Source: Craterostigma plantagineum
Taxonomy: Eukaryota; Streptophyta; Magnoliopsida; Lamiales; Linderniaceae
Length of the DNA: 64,000 nucleotides
Direction of reading: 5' to 3'
Assembly (NCBI GenBank): GCA_027422505.1
Contig: JAPQWV010000302.1
Coordinates: 1-64,000 of the forward strand
The position numbers and the translations under genes are program-made. This document shows, piece by piece, positions 33,561-45,603 of the stretch. The notes under the pieces are model-generated. The model was not told the DNA's origin and did no database searches. It saw only the letters and a program-made list of their open reading frames with translations. Position 1 is the first letter of the stretch, and the number at the start of each line of letters is the position of its first letter.

Positions 33561-34938
33561 CACGTGATCTGTGCTTTACTTGATCCTCTGTGCTTTCATA
33601 TACTCTATTCTGTGTGTTTCTCTGTACTTATTTGTTATATCTTGCGCGAGCATTACAAAAATTAAAAAAAAACATAAATAAAAATCCAAAAATATTATAC
33701 ATATACTTATAATATTAGGGGGATGAAGAAATCTTTTAGGATGCTTTGATCTAAGTCACAAATAATTTTCCCCGGCATGCGAATAATTAATTGCTTAATT
33801 TTTTCACTCTAAGTCGCGTTATGTGTCTAAAGGTCATTAGTTTGGTCCACTAGAAACAAAGCCACTTTACATAAGTGAGGATTCTAGCCTTTTATTTTCC
33901 TTCTGTGGATCTTGAGCGAGTCACACATCAATTGCTTGTCTTAACTAGTGATTCTTGGAATCATACTCGCCTTGCGTTAGATCGTTAGGAAAATGATTAC
34001 GGCACTTAGAAAATTCCTCTCTCGGCCATATGTAATTTCCATCCTTTGACATAACCTTTAGTCATCCACTTTGAGCCTTCTCCAATTCTTTTTTTCTTCA
34101 TTTGATTCCCGTTCAAGCCTTTAACTGATGTTTACAAGCTTCGAAGGGATATTCAAACGAGAAAAGGAGGGGGAGATAAGAAGAATCGAAAAGAAAAGAT
34201 GACAAAAAGAAGGTGGAAACGCACAAGAGGAATGACGCACAAAAAGCAGTCCAAAAGAACTTGCCCTCCCAATTATTGAGATCTTTCAACAATCATAAGA
34301 AGAGGGGCATGGATCTTGCTGTGAACTTCTCCCTTGATAATCTCGTACGCTCGTCAGAAAGGCTGGAAAGAGGAGCACCACTAAATGAACTTCTCCAACG
34401 ATAATCCTGTCTTATATCGGGAAACGAGAAGAGGAGCACGGCCTTGGGTACGAATTCTACAACTGTGAACTTCTCCAAATTTGATAATCTCTGACACCTC
34501 TCTAGGGATTAAGAGAAGAGGAGTACGGTATCGGCCCGAGAACCAACAAGAACAACTTCGCCTTAGATAATCTCTCAGTCTCGTAGAGAAGCGGAGCTTT
34601 AGCTTGAGAAAGTGTAGAAAAATACGAAAAATAAAAAGAATGAAAAAGACAAAGAAGGAAAGGAAAGAAAATGCCAACGTAGAAGAGTGACTAAGAAAAG
34701 GAAGATGAAGATGTTAAGTCCACAATCCCAAAATTTTCCTTCCATTCTAAGTCAGAGCCAAACTAAAGTTCTTCAAAGTCTCATTGATTCCAAAATGACG
34801 GTCTTTCACTTAGGTGAAATGATTAAAAGCGCATCGATAACAGGTAAATTGACATAATATTTCTTGTGGTGACTTGAGCGATATAAATATAAAAATTCCA
34901 AGTTAAAATAATTGAGCGCTAGAGCGAACCTAGTGATA
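33561..34938 (+). repeat. Copia 3' region after pol (second copy)
   Basis: Collinear with 12,067-13,245 and continuing beyond it to the hAT-like element at 34,947. It includes the purine run tagggggatgaag (33,715) and the four-unit array at 34,315-34,610. No coding region supported. Confidence 0.7.
34315..34610 (+). repeat. Four-unit tandem array in copia 3' region (second copy)
   Basis: Units begin gAACTTCTCC and contain GATAATC and GAGGAGc/tAC, as at 12,845-13,130; the fourth unit is again the most changed (aacttcgcc...gcggagc). Confidence 0.7.
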
Positions 34939-35480
34939 GTCTAAATTAGGGCTGTAAATGAGCTGAGCTCGAGCCGAGCTCGGCTAATTTTCTGGGCTCG
35001 AGCTCGAGGCCTTACAACTGAGCTCGAGCTCATTTGCAGCCTGATGAGCTCGAACTCGAGCTCGAGCTCACGAAGCTCATCGAGCTCGAGCTCGAGCTCA
35101 TTAATAAAAAAAATTATTAAATTAATAAAAATAATATAAATTAATATAAAAATACAAAAAAATATACTTTTCTTTTAAAAAATCGAGATTTTTAATAAAG
35201 AATTAGTAAAAATAATATAAATTAATATAAGATTTTTAAATAAATCGATTTTTAAAAAAAAGAATAATATAAATTATTTTTAAAATATAAAAATATAAAA
35301 AATTAAAAAAAAAAGCTGCGAGCCTGTCCGCGAGCTTTCGAGCCATTATGTTTGGGCTCAAGCTCGAGCTCGACTTACATGAGCTCGAGCTCATTTTTGT
35401 CGAGCTTGAGCCGAGCTTTTATCGAGCCGGCTCATCGAGCTCACGAGCCGGCTCGGTCATCTTTCACCCCTAGTCTAAAT
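34939..35480. mobile_element. Non-autonomous hAT-like element with perfect 8-bp TSD
   Basis: Element 34,947-35,472, TSD gtctaaat on both sides (34,939-34,946 and 35,473-35,480). Ends TAGGGCTGTAAATGAGC and, on -, TAGGGGTGAAAGATGACC. Subterminal parts are arrays of gagctcga words in both orientations around an AT-rich core. Non-coding. Confidence 0.9.
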
Positions 35481-35613
35481 GGACCATTCTATGAACTTAG
35501 GACTTTAGTTTTACGACATGACTTGAAGTGTCTTGTGAAAATTCTATGAGTGACGTTGATCGAAGCAAAATAATGTGACCCCATACTATTATTAATATTA
35601 ATATACATAAGAA

Positions 35614-35644
<31 letters not shown>

Positions 35645-36085
35645 GATGATAATATCTTTTTCTTGAATTTTTTATTAGAAAATATGAATTCGCACATTAT
35701 GGTATGCAATTTTATTTGGCATCTGCACTGAATTGTATATGCGATATTTTTGCATCTCATAATTCGCACATTCTGAATGCATGTTTAGCTTACATTGGTA
35801 CTGAATAGATTAAAATGCGAAGATTTGTTTCTGCTCATACCCTCACGCGAAATTTTGTTTACATGCTTAGGGGACCATGTATATAGGCTAAATTGCTTAA
35901 TTGCGTAATTTGTGCTTGATACTTGGATTGATTTTATGTATTTGCATAATAAATCAATTTAGGTGCACTATTTGAAGGGGAGCATTTACAAAATATCATG
36001 CTTTGAGCTCCAAATATTTGTGATGTTTTTCTCTAAGTGTTGCAGAATGTTTTTCTAATTTCCCTTGTCACAAGGCACTTCAATA
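35481..36085 (+). repeat. Copia spacer, left part, with (AT)n microsatellite
   Basis: Continuation of the copia 3' region. An (AT)n run lies at about 35,611-35,643. From 35,760 it matches 25,568 onward. Interrupted at 36,091 by a solo LTR. Confidence 0.65.
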
Positions 36086-39000
36086 GGGAGTGTAGCGACC
36101 CTAGCTATCGCTGCCAATTCTAGCATCATCCTATGTGCCTAGCTGTGTATTTAAATTACGGAAGTGCGAAAATACGCATAAAATTTTTCCTTTTTCATAA
36201 AGGAGTTCGTTCACTGTACACGTCAAAAGAATTATATTAACTTCCTAATTACATTCATGTCCTAATTATACGGGACGTGTATACATATGCAGTAAAAGAA
36301 TCCTATGCGCCCGGCCTCACAGGTCGTCATCCACGTACACACCACCCCCAAAAGTCGCTTGAAAGCTTTCGAAAGAATGCCTTGCCGGCTATGTGATCAC
36401 GTACCCTGCTCGCTCGCACCTACAACACATAACGTAAGGGTGAGCTATAAAGAGCTTAGTAAGTGGAAACTATATGCATGCAGTGCACGTGTCCTACACA
36501 ATGACATTCGCGTCAATGCATTCTAGACTTCACTTTCCTTTTCATTCTCTTTCCTTTCATATTGGGCCCTCGGCTTTTCTATCTCGCTATACACCATCAT
36601 AGAGCTCATTTCAACTTCGTACATACATGCAAGTGACAGTACACACACACACTGAGAGGCGACCCTAGTTCGCAAGTTGCATTTGACTTCATAGCGCCTT
36701 TTCAGCCCAAGGTTGTCCACATTGGGAGGCTAATAATGCTTTTTCAGCCCAATGCGGCCCACATTGAGAGGCCATCCCTGTTCATCTCTGTGGCGCCTTT
36801 TCAGCCCAATACGATCTACATTGGGAGGCTAACGACACCTTTTCGGCCCAATGCGATCCATATTGAGAGGCAACCCCAGTGCGCAAATTGAGAACCACGT
36901 TGGGAGGCTAATAACGCCTTTTCAGCCCAATGCGGTTCTGAAGGTGCCTTACTAGCCCAGTGCGGCCTGACATGCGAGTGCTTCACGCTGGTAGCCCACT
37001 CCGAGGTTGCCAACACCCGAGATACCCTCGGTGTCGCGTCTTCCCTCGGGTCGCACCCTCCAGGTCGCACTTCCCGCCATGAGGGCATTATCCCAACATC
37101 ATTCAACGACGCATCAACGTCGTCATGGTAGCATAGGAGAGCCGTGACTCGATAGTTGAGTCGACAGCAGATGGCCATATCGGCAACCCTACATCGCTCA
37201 CAGGCGATCTTGATTCATGTACGTTCTCGTGTTCTGACTTTCGTACTCATCGTGCATGCATGTGATCATGTTGTGAATCATATGAATATGCATGCCATGC
37301 CATTTTAAACACCATATAAATCGTGTCTCACAAATATTAAATAAAGCATGTCACATAAATTTCACGTTCCATCATAGAAGCACGTAGTCACATAATTCAT
37401 ACAATACATACAAGTTATGTGTTGTAGTTGAAGTGAAGCCTCCACTTACCTGTCGTCCGTGGATTAACTGCTACCTGATCTGATGGAACTCCTAGATATC
37501 GACCTTAGCATAAAAATAATTAGGTCAATACTCCATCTAAATTATCTGACTAGCTAAAGTCTCGAATTTCCTAAGTGTCGACGCATTACTTCTAATGTTG
37601 TATTTGAAAAGTAAGTTCAATTCGTGAAAGATCCTAATTCGCAAAATATGTAACCTATTCTTACTTCGCGAATTGTAATTCTAAACCTAGGGTTCGCGAA
37701 GTATTCTCACCTATATTTCGTGAGATCATTTTATTCTAGTTCGCGAATTGCTACTTCAATAATTACGGGATTCGCGAATTTACATGATTCCTAATTCGTC
37801 AATTGGCTCGGTTCGCGAAGTTGCCGAGTTCGCCAAGCTTGCTTGATTCGCCAAATACGTTGAGTTCGCCAATTTTGTTTCGTGAAGTGGCCCGCCAAGT
37901 CATGGTTCGCCAACTGAGTTGGCGAAACTTCGCATGGATTCGCCAAACTCTGCATTGTCCCTCAATTCGCCAAATGGGACTCGCCAAGTTGAACCCGCGA
38001 AATGCATGTTCGCGACATGCATGGAGATTCGCGAAGTACTTCTTTAGCTATGATTCGAGAAGTGCTCTATACTCGATTCCCCAAACTCCCTTCTACCCAT
38101 TTGCGAACTATATCTCTCGATTGGCGAACCTCATCACTCGATTCCTAGTTCACGATTTGTTGGATCCGCGAGTTTCTCATTTCGCGAACCCATTCAATAA
38201 TGCCCTTAGAGTTCACAATCCTCCTTTTATCAAGGATTCGCGAATCACGATTCGCGAACCTTTATTTCACGACCCCGATTCGCGCTCCAGGTTCGCCAAC
38301 TTCGATTAATTTGCGACTGCTATGGAGTTCGCGACTTACTCGACCCGCGAAGTACTCCCAATTCGCAAAGTTGGTTCGCGACAGTCCTTGGATTCGCCAA
38401 CCTTCCTTCCCCATTGGTTCGCGAAACGTGATTCGTCACTTGTTTAGTTCGCGAACCCTCCAAGTTCACTTTGCATGTTGAATTCGCGATCCTCTCAAAG
38501 TACATGAATTCGCCAACTCGATGGGTTCGTGTAACATTGGTTCGCGGGTTAGGGCTCGCTAAATAGGATTCGTCAACTTAGTATAGTTCACGAACCCAAT
38601 CCGCAAACCTTCTTAGTTCGCGAACCTTACCCTTTTGCGGCCTCTAAACGGGTTTAACACTTAAATTCCTAGAGAGCTTCGATCAAAAGTATTTTTTTCC
38701 CAAGGACAGTACGAATTCCATCCAAGTTTTAAACCCTTCCTCTAAACCCTAAAATCTCAAACCCAGGTGAACTATGGTTTTGTGAAGATTTCTAGTGTGC
38801 TAGCCCCCTAAACATGCTAAATCCGAATTTAGAACCCTAAATCATACGATAAAACGTAACTCATAGTAAGAATCTCATACCTTTTCAATAGCTAAGGTTC
38901 GATGCTCTCCTTCTTCTCTCTTCTTTCGTACTTTTAGTGTGAGGAATCAATTGGGATTTAGAAAATATCTTAGGCTAATAAGGCATGGGTTATGGACATA

Positions 39001-39378
39001 GGTTGGCGTGACTCTTCCATATTTTAAGGAAGTTTGTCTCAAACGATCTATCCCTAATAGTCTTGGGCCGAAGTTTAGAGTTCTAGCCCAAATACAAGCA
39101 TAGTCCAAGTTCTATTCTCACAAATATTATTTTCCCTATTTTCGGAATTCCTATCAAATTAGATATTATCTAAGCACATAATTTCATAAAATTCACTTAG
39201 GCACATAATCAATGCGCAAAATTCACAAAATCGCAGAACCACATAGTTATTTCACGGAATTCACGGAGTCACATAGACATGAAATGTGTTATGCAAATTT
39301 AATGAAATCACATAAGCATAAAATGTGCATGCCAATTTATTAACTAATTGGCCTACGGGGCTCGGGCCTGACAGGGAG
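36086..39378 (-). mobile_element. Solo LTR of the TR-GAG-like gypsy family, 5-bp TSD
   Basis: The LTR runs 36,091-39,373 (tgtagcgacc ... gcctgaca), flanked by gggag at 36,086-36,090 and 39,374-39,378. The start and the 37.4-kb region (cttacctgtcgtccg...) match the LTR at 16,083. It is more diverged than the 16-24 kb pair and has its own run of gcccaatgcgg...gggaggct words (36,700-36,960). A solo LTR with intact TSD is the product of recombination between the two LTRs of one element. The copia spacer resumes directly after it. Confidence 0.92.
37620..38640. repeat. TTCGC/GCGAA motif array in solo LTR
   Basis: As in the other two LTRs, ttcgcgaa, ttcgcc and ttcgcaa words recur about every 20-35 bases for 1 kb, although the sequence between them is largely different. 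Confidence 0.88.
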
Positions 39379-41175
39379 GACTTCACGATTTTTCAAAATC
39401 TGGAGCTAACTGCATTTGGTATTAAAATTCAGGAGGAACATGATTAAAACAATTGTTAATTAACCCTAACATCACAAACGTTTTTGCTCGAAGTGATACA
39501 TATTTTTCAAATCTCGTCAAAAGGAGCCAGACGTTACAATGCAGACTGACAGGGAGTTAATTGCAGTTATTTTAATACCTAGGGGGAGCAAATTTGTGGT
39601 TGTTAGTTGAAATAGGGGTTAATATGAGAAAGTAGGAAAATTTACAATCGAGAAACTGGATAGAAAAGAAAATTTTCGATCCCAAGTTTCTCGAGCGTAA
39701 ATAGTAATCGGCCTGATCCAACTTAGCAGCGAAAACATCCTATCAGCCCATTAAAAAAAGTAACTTTTGCATTCGAAAATCCCTATTACACGCAAAACCC
39801 TTAATCGAAAAACCTATAGTGTATAGCAATTCTCTCGCGAAAAACTACATTAGAGAGACGAACCCAGAAAAATTAACCAAATCCTCATTTTACCACTGAT
39901 TATTTTTTTCTAAGGTAGAATCGACTGTTATTATGTATTTGCGTGCTGTTAAACTCCGAGTACTTCTACATTCCGGTGATTTTTCGCCTGATTCTGTGTT
40001 AGATTTTCGTCAGTCTAAACTGAGAAACCCAAATGCTATTTTGCAGTGTTTTCATACCTTTACATGTGCTTATCTGGTCTAGAATCTGCGATTTAAGATA
40101 ACTTTGGTTTTTTCGACCAATCTGGTACTGTAAATTTTCGACAATCTGCGTCTTAGAGTTAAAATCTGAGTTTGGACTTAACTGGGATTTTGAACGTTTG
40201 AAGCAGTCGAAGAACTTTCTCGGTCGCAAATAGCTTCAATTGAATCTCAATTTGATTGAGCTACTGTTTGCATCGACAAAAATTTTCGATCGTTAAAATT
40301 ATGATTAAGTCACTAAGATAGATGACGATTGACCAAATCACTTACCATCGAGAATTCTAATTAGAATTTTATGCAAGCGAAAAATTTAAGAGCGGAATAT
40401 AATAGATGCAATTTACTACGAGCGCGAAACTTACCATCGCAAATAGAATTTTTGATTTCATTTTATTTCGATCGTAAATTTTAGCGGCGATAAATTTAAT
40501 TTTTCGACGCCAATTTTCTCAATCGTATAATATGCGGCGATGAATTTGTTCAATCGAAAATTTTCTCAGTGCTTGACTTTGTTTCTCATTGACTATTTTC
40601 TCGATCGACAAAGTTCGCAGCGAAAAACGACTTTAGAATCGAAATTCTTTCTCTCTCAAATTTTATTCACTCGCGAAAAATTTCTCGATCATAAATTTAC
40701 ACGGAAATCACTTTCTCGATCGTAAGTTTACACGGAAATTTTTCTCGAACGTAAAATTCTCGGCTACAGTCCCACACCTAACGTTCAACACTTAGGAAAT
40801 TTTTTCTAAGTCCTTATCACTGTACCGAACCTAGCGAGTAAAACTTTCGATCGAAAAATTGGACGAAGATTTTAATTTGTAAAATCCGCACTTAGGCAAT
40901 TAAATAGAGACTTTAAATTCTCGAGCGATAAAAAGAACGGAGTGAACAGTGCTTAACATTTGCAATTCAACACTTAGAAAATTTTTCGACAGAACCGTAT
41001 ACGTTTCTTATACAACTTTCAAAAAAGTACATACCAACACACTTGTTCACATTCATATGACCTATGTGTAAAATTATATCAAACATGCGAGAAACTATAT
41101 GAATGTTATAGTTTGATATGATAATTTTCGACTCCAATTTGAATTTAAACTAATAAATTTCCTTGATTTTTTTTC
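39379..41175 (+). repeat. Copia spacer, right part, before ORF-X
   Basis: Matches 25,890-27,760 in order, including gggagttaa, ctagggggagc (39,580) and a long CGATCG-motif zone (39,640-40,960). No coding region supported. Confidence 0.65.
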
Positions 41176-44100
41176 TCAGATGGATCTTTACCCTACACGT
41201 ACGATCACAACATGTACCTCAGTGTTCAGGACACCAACTTCCAGCTTGATCTGACCACCTTTCGGTGCCAAGACGAGATAATTGTGTCCATCCTTCAAGG
41301 CCATCCCCTATGGTCTATCTCCAGCAGTTCTAGAGAAGCATAAAAGGACTTGTCCATGACGAAGCTTACTATTTTACCTCAGTGCTCGGGACGAGGCACG
41401 TCAGCTTAAACAAGAACGACTCTGGACTTATCCTCGGCCTAGCTTTCAGCCACGAATATGATCAGATGCTGAAATGGTACGAAATTTTCTTCAAATATGG
41501 TACAGACCTCCGCTTGCAAAGCTGAGGCAGTTCCAGAGAAATGAAATTCCCCACCCTGGAAGACTCTCTTCGGGATAGTCAATAAGTGCCCTCGCCCAAG
41601 CACGCTGGATTCGATAAGGGCAACGGCAACATCCTTCGGATATTCCACGGCATCGTGTTCTCACGGAACTACGACGTTGTGCAGCTAATCTGGAATGACC
41701 TCGCTGAACAGATCCGGCAAAAGGAAAACAAGAAGTCAAAGAATGTGCTTTTACGCTCGGTGGTTTTCTGTGCTAATCAACAATCTTATGGAGGTTCATC
41801 GTGATATTCCTCGTCTGCCTCTAGGTGGAAACTACCAGCCGCCCAAGCTCAAGTTCTTTCACCACCCCAAGCTGACAGAGCTCGATCGGCCTTCGATGCC
41901 TATATCTTTTGATCTTCTTCGTCTCGCCGACCACACTGGTCTACAGACTCTACTGTCGGGAACATCACCTGACCGAGGCGATCATACGAGAGCCCCCGAC
42001 AGACTTTAATCCCTCAACAACAACCAACTCCTGAGGCTGCGCTGATTGATGAAGTAGCCCAGGAACTAGAACTAGAGCCTCCAACTCAAGAATCTCCAAT
42101 GCCAGATGCGGAAGCCACGCTGATTGATGAAGTGGCGTGTGAGTTGGAAGTCGAAGCTCAAGTTCAAGAACTCAAAGAAGAGGCCCCAATTATTGTAGAA
42201 GTGCTTCAGGAACCGCTTGAGGAAGTTCCTACCAAAGAAGCACCGCTCGAAGCTGGATCGGGGCCCAGCCCACTTCGAGAGGCGACTACGCCTGAAACTG
42301 AGGCCTTGATCTCCACGATCATACCGACTGAGCCTCAATAAACAGCACCAGCCAGTGGGGACGTAGCACGCGAACTGTCACCTCACACGACTACCTCGTC
42401 CGAAGCCACGAATTCAGACGAGGATGTTCAACTGGTCACACGAGTTCCCTAACAACGACTCCGATCACCTGAACCCGTCGTCACAGCTGTCACTACCACG
42501 TCAGACACAATGCTGCTTATCACTCCAATTGCTGAGGATCTTCCTTCACTCAATCTTGAGCCGCAGCACGAATCTTTAGCGTCAACTGAGGCCGAGACCC
42601 AGACTCTGCTCATTATCGGCCCAGTTCCTCAAGTGTCTGATATGCAAGTTCAATCATAACTTGCAACAACATCCATAGATGCGAATCTTTTAGATTCAAA
42701 TCGAGGATTGGATGGAAGTCTCGATACGTCGCAACCTCAAGCGACGATGAGCCAACTCGTTGAGACGGTGTTCACTCAAGGGTTGTCAACAGGCGACATC
42801 AGTCGTCCTGGACCATCTTCCACGGAGGCGTCAGAACCTTTGTGACCGAATCTTGCCTAAAAGCCGCCCTCTCCGAAGCGCTCAAATCATTTGAAGACAA
42901 ATTGATGGAGAGAGTGCACACTGCTACCGAGACGTCCCGCCAAGATCGAGGAAAGCACCCATCTTCGAGGCACCTTCGTCGCATCTGAACCTCACACCCT
43001 CATCAACCCGTACACCGTATCAATCAGCGACCTCCACTCCATTCTTGTCACCCGGCTATTGAGCTAACCAACAGGACGCCAGAAGAAGAAGATATCTTCA
43101 AGCGTCTGGTGGATCGTCCTGACCCGCCTACTCAATCTTGCCAAGGTCGTGGCTCCCGCTCAAAACGCCGACATGACGATCTTGACGATTAGGATCCTCA
43201 TGAGGGGGAGAAGAGGCCTAGGACTTCTACGAGCGGTCAAGGACAAGGCTCGGGCGTGGCGCAGACTAGTAAAGGAGCCGCTGACACATCTCGATCCATA
43301 ACCTGCTCACAAACCCAAACCACCCACAAAACCACCACCATGCACCGCATCCAAACACTAAGCCCAAAAGAAGCACCCACCTTACCACCTACGACTTTCA
43401 CAAGCCCATTGCTTCCAGAAGAAGAAGCAAGAGCAAAAATCTTATAGCTTTAGCATAAACGAAAGGACCCTCAATTGATATGTTCGACACTTTCTACGAT
43501 TAGCTTCGGTCGACCTAGTTCTAATAGAAGACGAAGAACTTCATGAATATGAGGATTATGATGTGGATCCCCAAGGCTTTCAGATTTGATTGCTCAACGA
43601 GCGGACACCCCTCCGAGATTGACTCCAGGGACCGTTCGAGTGGACACGCCATGGGAGAACATAAGGATAGAGATCCCGTTCCTAGAAGAAGTTCGTCAGC
43701 AAATATGGTGGTTACCGGACAAAGTTAAGAAGTTGAACGAATTCAAACTCAGAGGAAATTCTCACTGGGAGTAGCAGAAGAGGATGAATTACCTCTACAT
43801 ACTAACCCAACTAGGACCCGATCGAAGATTGGGGATTCCTAAGAGTCAGATGAAGAGCCACTTCAAGAATTTATCTCCTATCTGTCAGCTACTTGAAGTC
43901 TACCTCTCTAAAGATAGATTTCCAACTCCAATCTATGTCATCGAGCGGAAAGATAGAACTCAAAAAGAGCTAACAGAACCGATCTACCATACCTTCCAGC
44001 CGAAGAGATCTACAATCTCTACCAGCTTTATGTAGAGAAGTACAAAGATCATCAAGGCTTCATCAAGAAGGAAGGACTCTGAGAGAATCTACAGACTCGT

Positions 44101-44583
44101 GGTGCGCCAAGTCAAGTACCATGCCGCACACGACCTTCAGATGGCTCTGGAGAGCAATATGAAGACGGTCAACATGACTGTCCGCGCTTGAAAGAACCTA
44201 AGGTCGAAGGACTTCCCAGCAACTCTATCTACTTGGGCCCAATCTTAGTAATCACCTACCACAATCCAGTTGCCAACAAGATTAGGTTGATGTTAAGTAC
44301 TGAGGTCAACAAATTATGCGACGGTACGCTCAAGACCATCAGGCAGAACATCAAAAGAATATTGGATGAAATCGATGAGACAACCAGGATCAGAGTTCGA
44401 AACATAAGAGAACAACCACCTCTGACAAGAATCCTCGAAGCCATTGAAGAACGGATAGAGCTGAGGAACAATGAACTACGGGCACGCGCTGGGCTTGCGC
44501 AAGTCGTTCTATGCCGACGAGGACAGATAGTGCAGAAGGGCAATCAAGTACAATGTACAATATACGCTGTAATTGTGCTTTGA
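41176..44583 (+). pseudogene. ORF-X copy 3, near full length (unknown function)
   Basis: About 1,130 codons if read across frameshifts and deletions, the longest copy. N-terminal domain: LTTFRCQDEIIVSILQGHPL, then DKGNGNILRIFHGIVFSRNY and VQLIWNDLAEQIRQKENKKS. Acidic middle (42,030-42,340) with two repeats of LIDEVA.ELE.EA type and EEAPIIVEVLQEPLEEVP. A Ser/Thr/Pro-rich, then basic part (about 43,130-43,440) follows. C-terminal domain: DTPWENIRIEIPFLEEVRQQ, FKLRGNSHWE, LGPDRRLGIPKSQMKSHF, ITYHNPVANKIRLML and a charged C-terminus. No enzyme motif, zinc finger or membrane segment is evident. It sits after pol and before an LTR, the envelope-like position of SIRE elements. Broken by several stops and frameshifts. 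Confidence 0.78.
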
Positions 44584-44895
44584 TTTTATTAGTTGTCTTC
44601 GTAATTAGGGGCTCTTACTGTATATGTCCTTAGTTTAGGACTAGTATTTATACCAAGTTTGTTTGGTATAAATACTAATGTACGCATTTGTGCTTAATAG
44701 AGAAAAATTATTGAATTGATCCGAAAGACTTCACAATCAAATTCTAGAGAGAGAAACACAGAAAACTTTCTCTCACTAAGATCATTCTCTCTCAAGCTCT
44801 CAAATGAAGGTTTTCGATCAAACTTAGTTTTTCCGTAATTCTAATCGACTGCCTTAGAATTGAAGTCTAGGATCTGATTAATCGAGGACCTAACA
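44575..44895 (+). repeat. Copia 3' LTR, diverged
   Basis: Related to the LTR at 13,932 (ttagttgtctt near the start, ggacctaaca at the end; the start is uncertain and may lie inside the end of ORF-X). It contains a 15-base perfect inverted repeat, 44,642-44,656 with 44,663-44,677, around the loop gtttgt; TATAAATA lies on its right arm and is a likely promoter. No recognisable polypurine tract is seen just before it. Confidence 0.65.
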
Positions 44896-45603
44896 ATCTA
44901 TGTTGATCGATCTCTGATGTAGATCGCTTCCAATACGATGTGAAATCTTGTTCTTGCGAATTAGCATCGAAACATAGGAACGATGAAACCAACGCTAAAC
45001 TCTCAATGGTATAACAACTGGATTGTTATTCACCGCCCCCTTTTTCCTAGTCACCGCCCCCTAAAGGGCTGATAAAGACGATTTTGCCCTTTTGAATTTA
45101 AATTTCTATTTAAAGTCATTTTCCATACAACACTTTTGATATCGCAATCAGACATCCAAATCATAGTCAAACATAACAAAAAAATGAAATTGCAATGAAT
45201 CGTCTATTTGGGAAATGGAAAGGTCAAAAGAAAGTGTCTATTGGCACGGATGGTAAGCAAATTCTCGTAAATTTTGTTCGTATAGACGTGAATTCTCGAA
45301 CTTACATCGGATTCGATCGAAAAATTCGGCCCGATCGATATGTAATTTCAGTCGACACAAGGGGTGACCGAACAATAATTTCGGTCCCCCTTGTGCCGAC
45401 CGAAAATACATTTCGGTCACCCTATGTGGTGACCGAAATCATTGTCCGGCACCGACTGTCATAGCTGAACATTGCATTCGGCTATGACTGTCGACGCCGA
45501 GAATGGATTTCGGCTACCTTGGAGGTGGCCGAAATCTTGTTTCGGTCACCTCTTAGGGTAGCCGAAATATAATTTCGGCTGTATTTTTTTTATTTTTTTA
45601 TTT

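Noticed and set aside
35352..35549. Ser-rich open frame on + in the hAT-like element
   Set aside because: Encoded by gagctcga repeats of the element's right end and crosses its boundary and TSD; not a gene.
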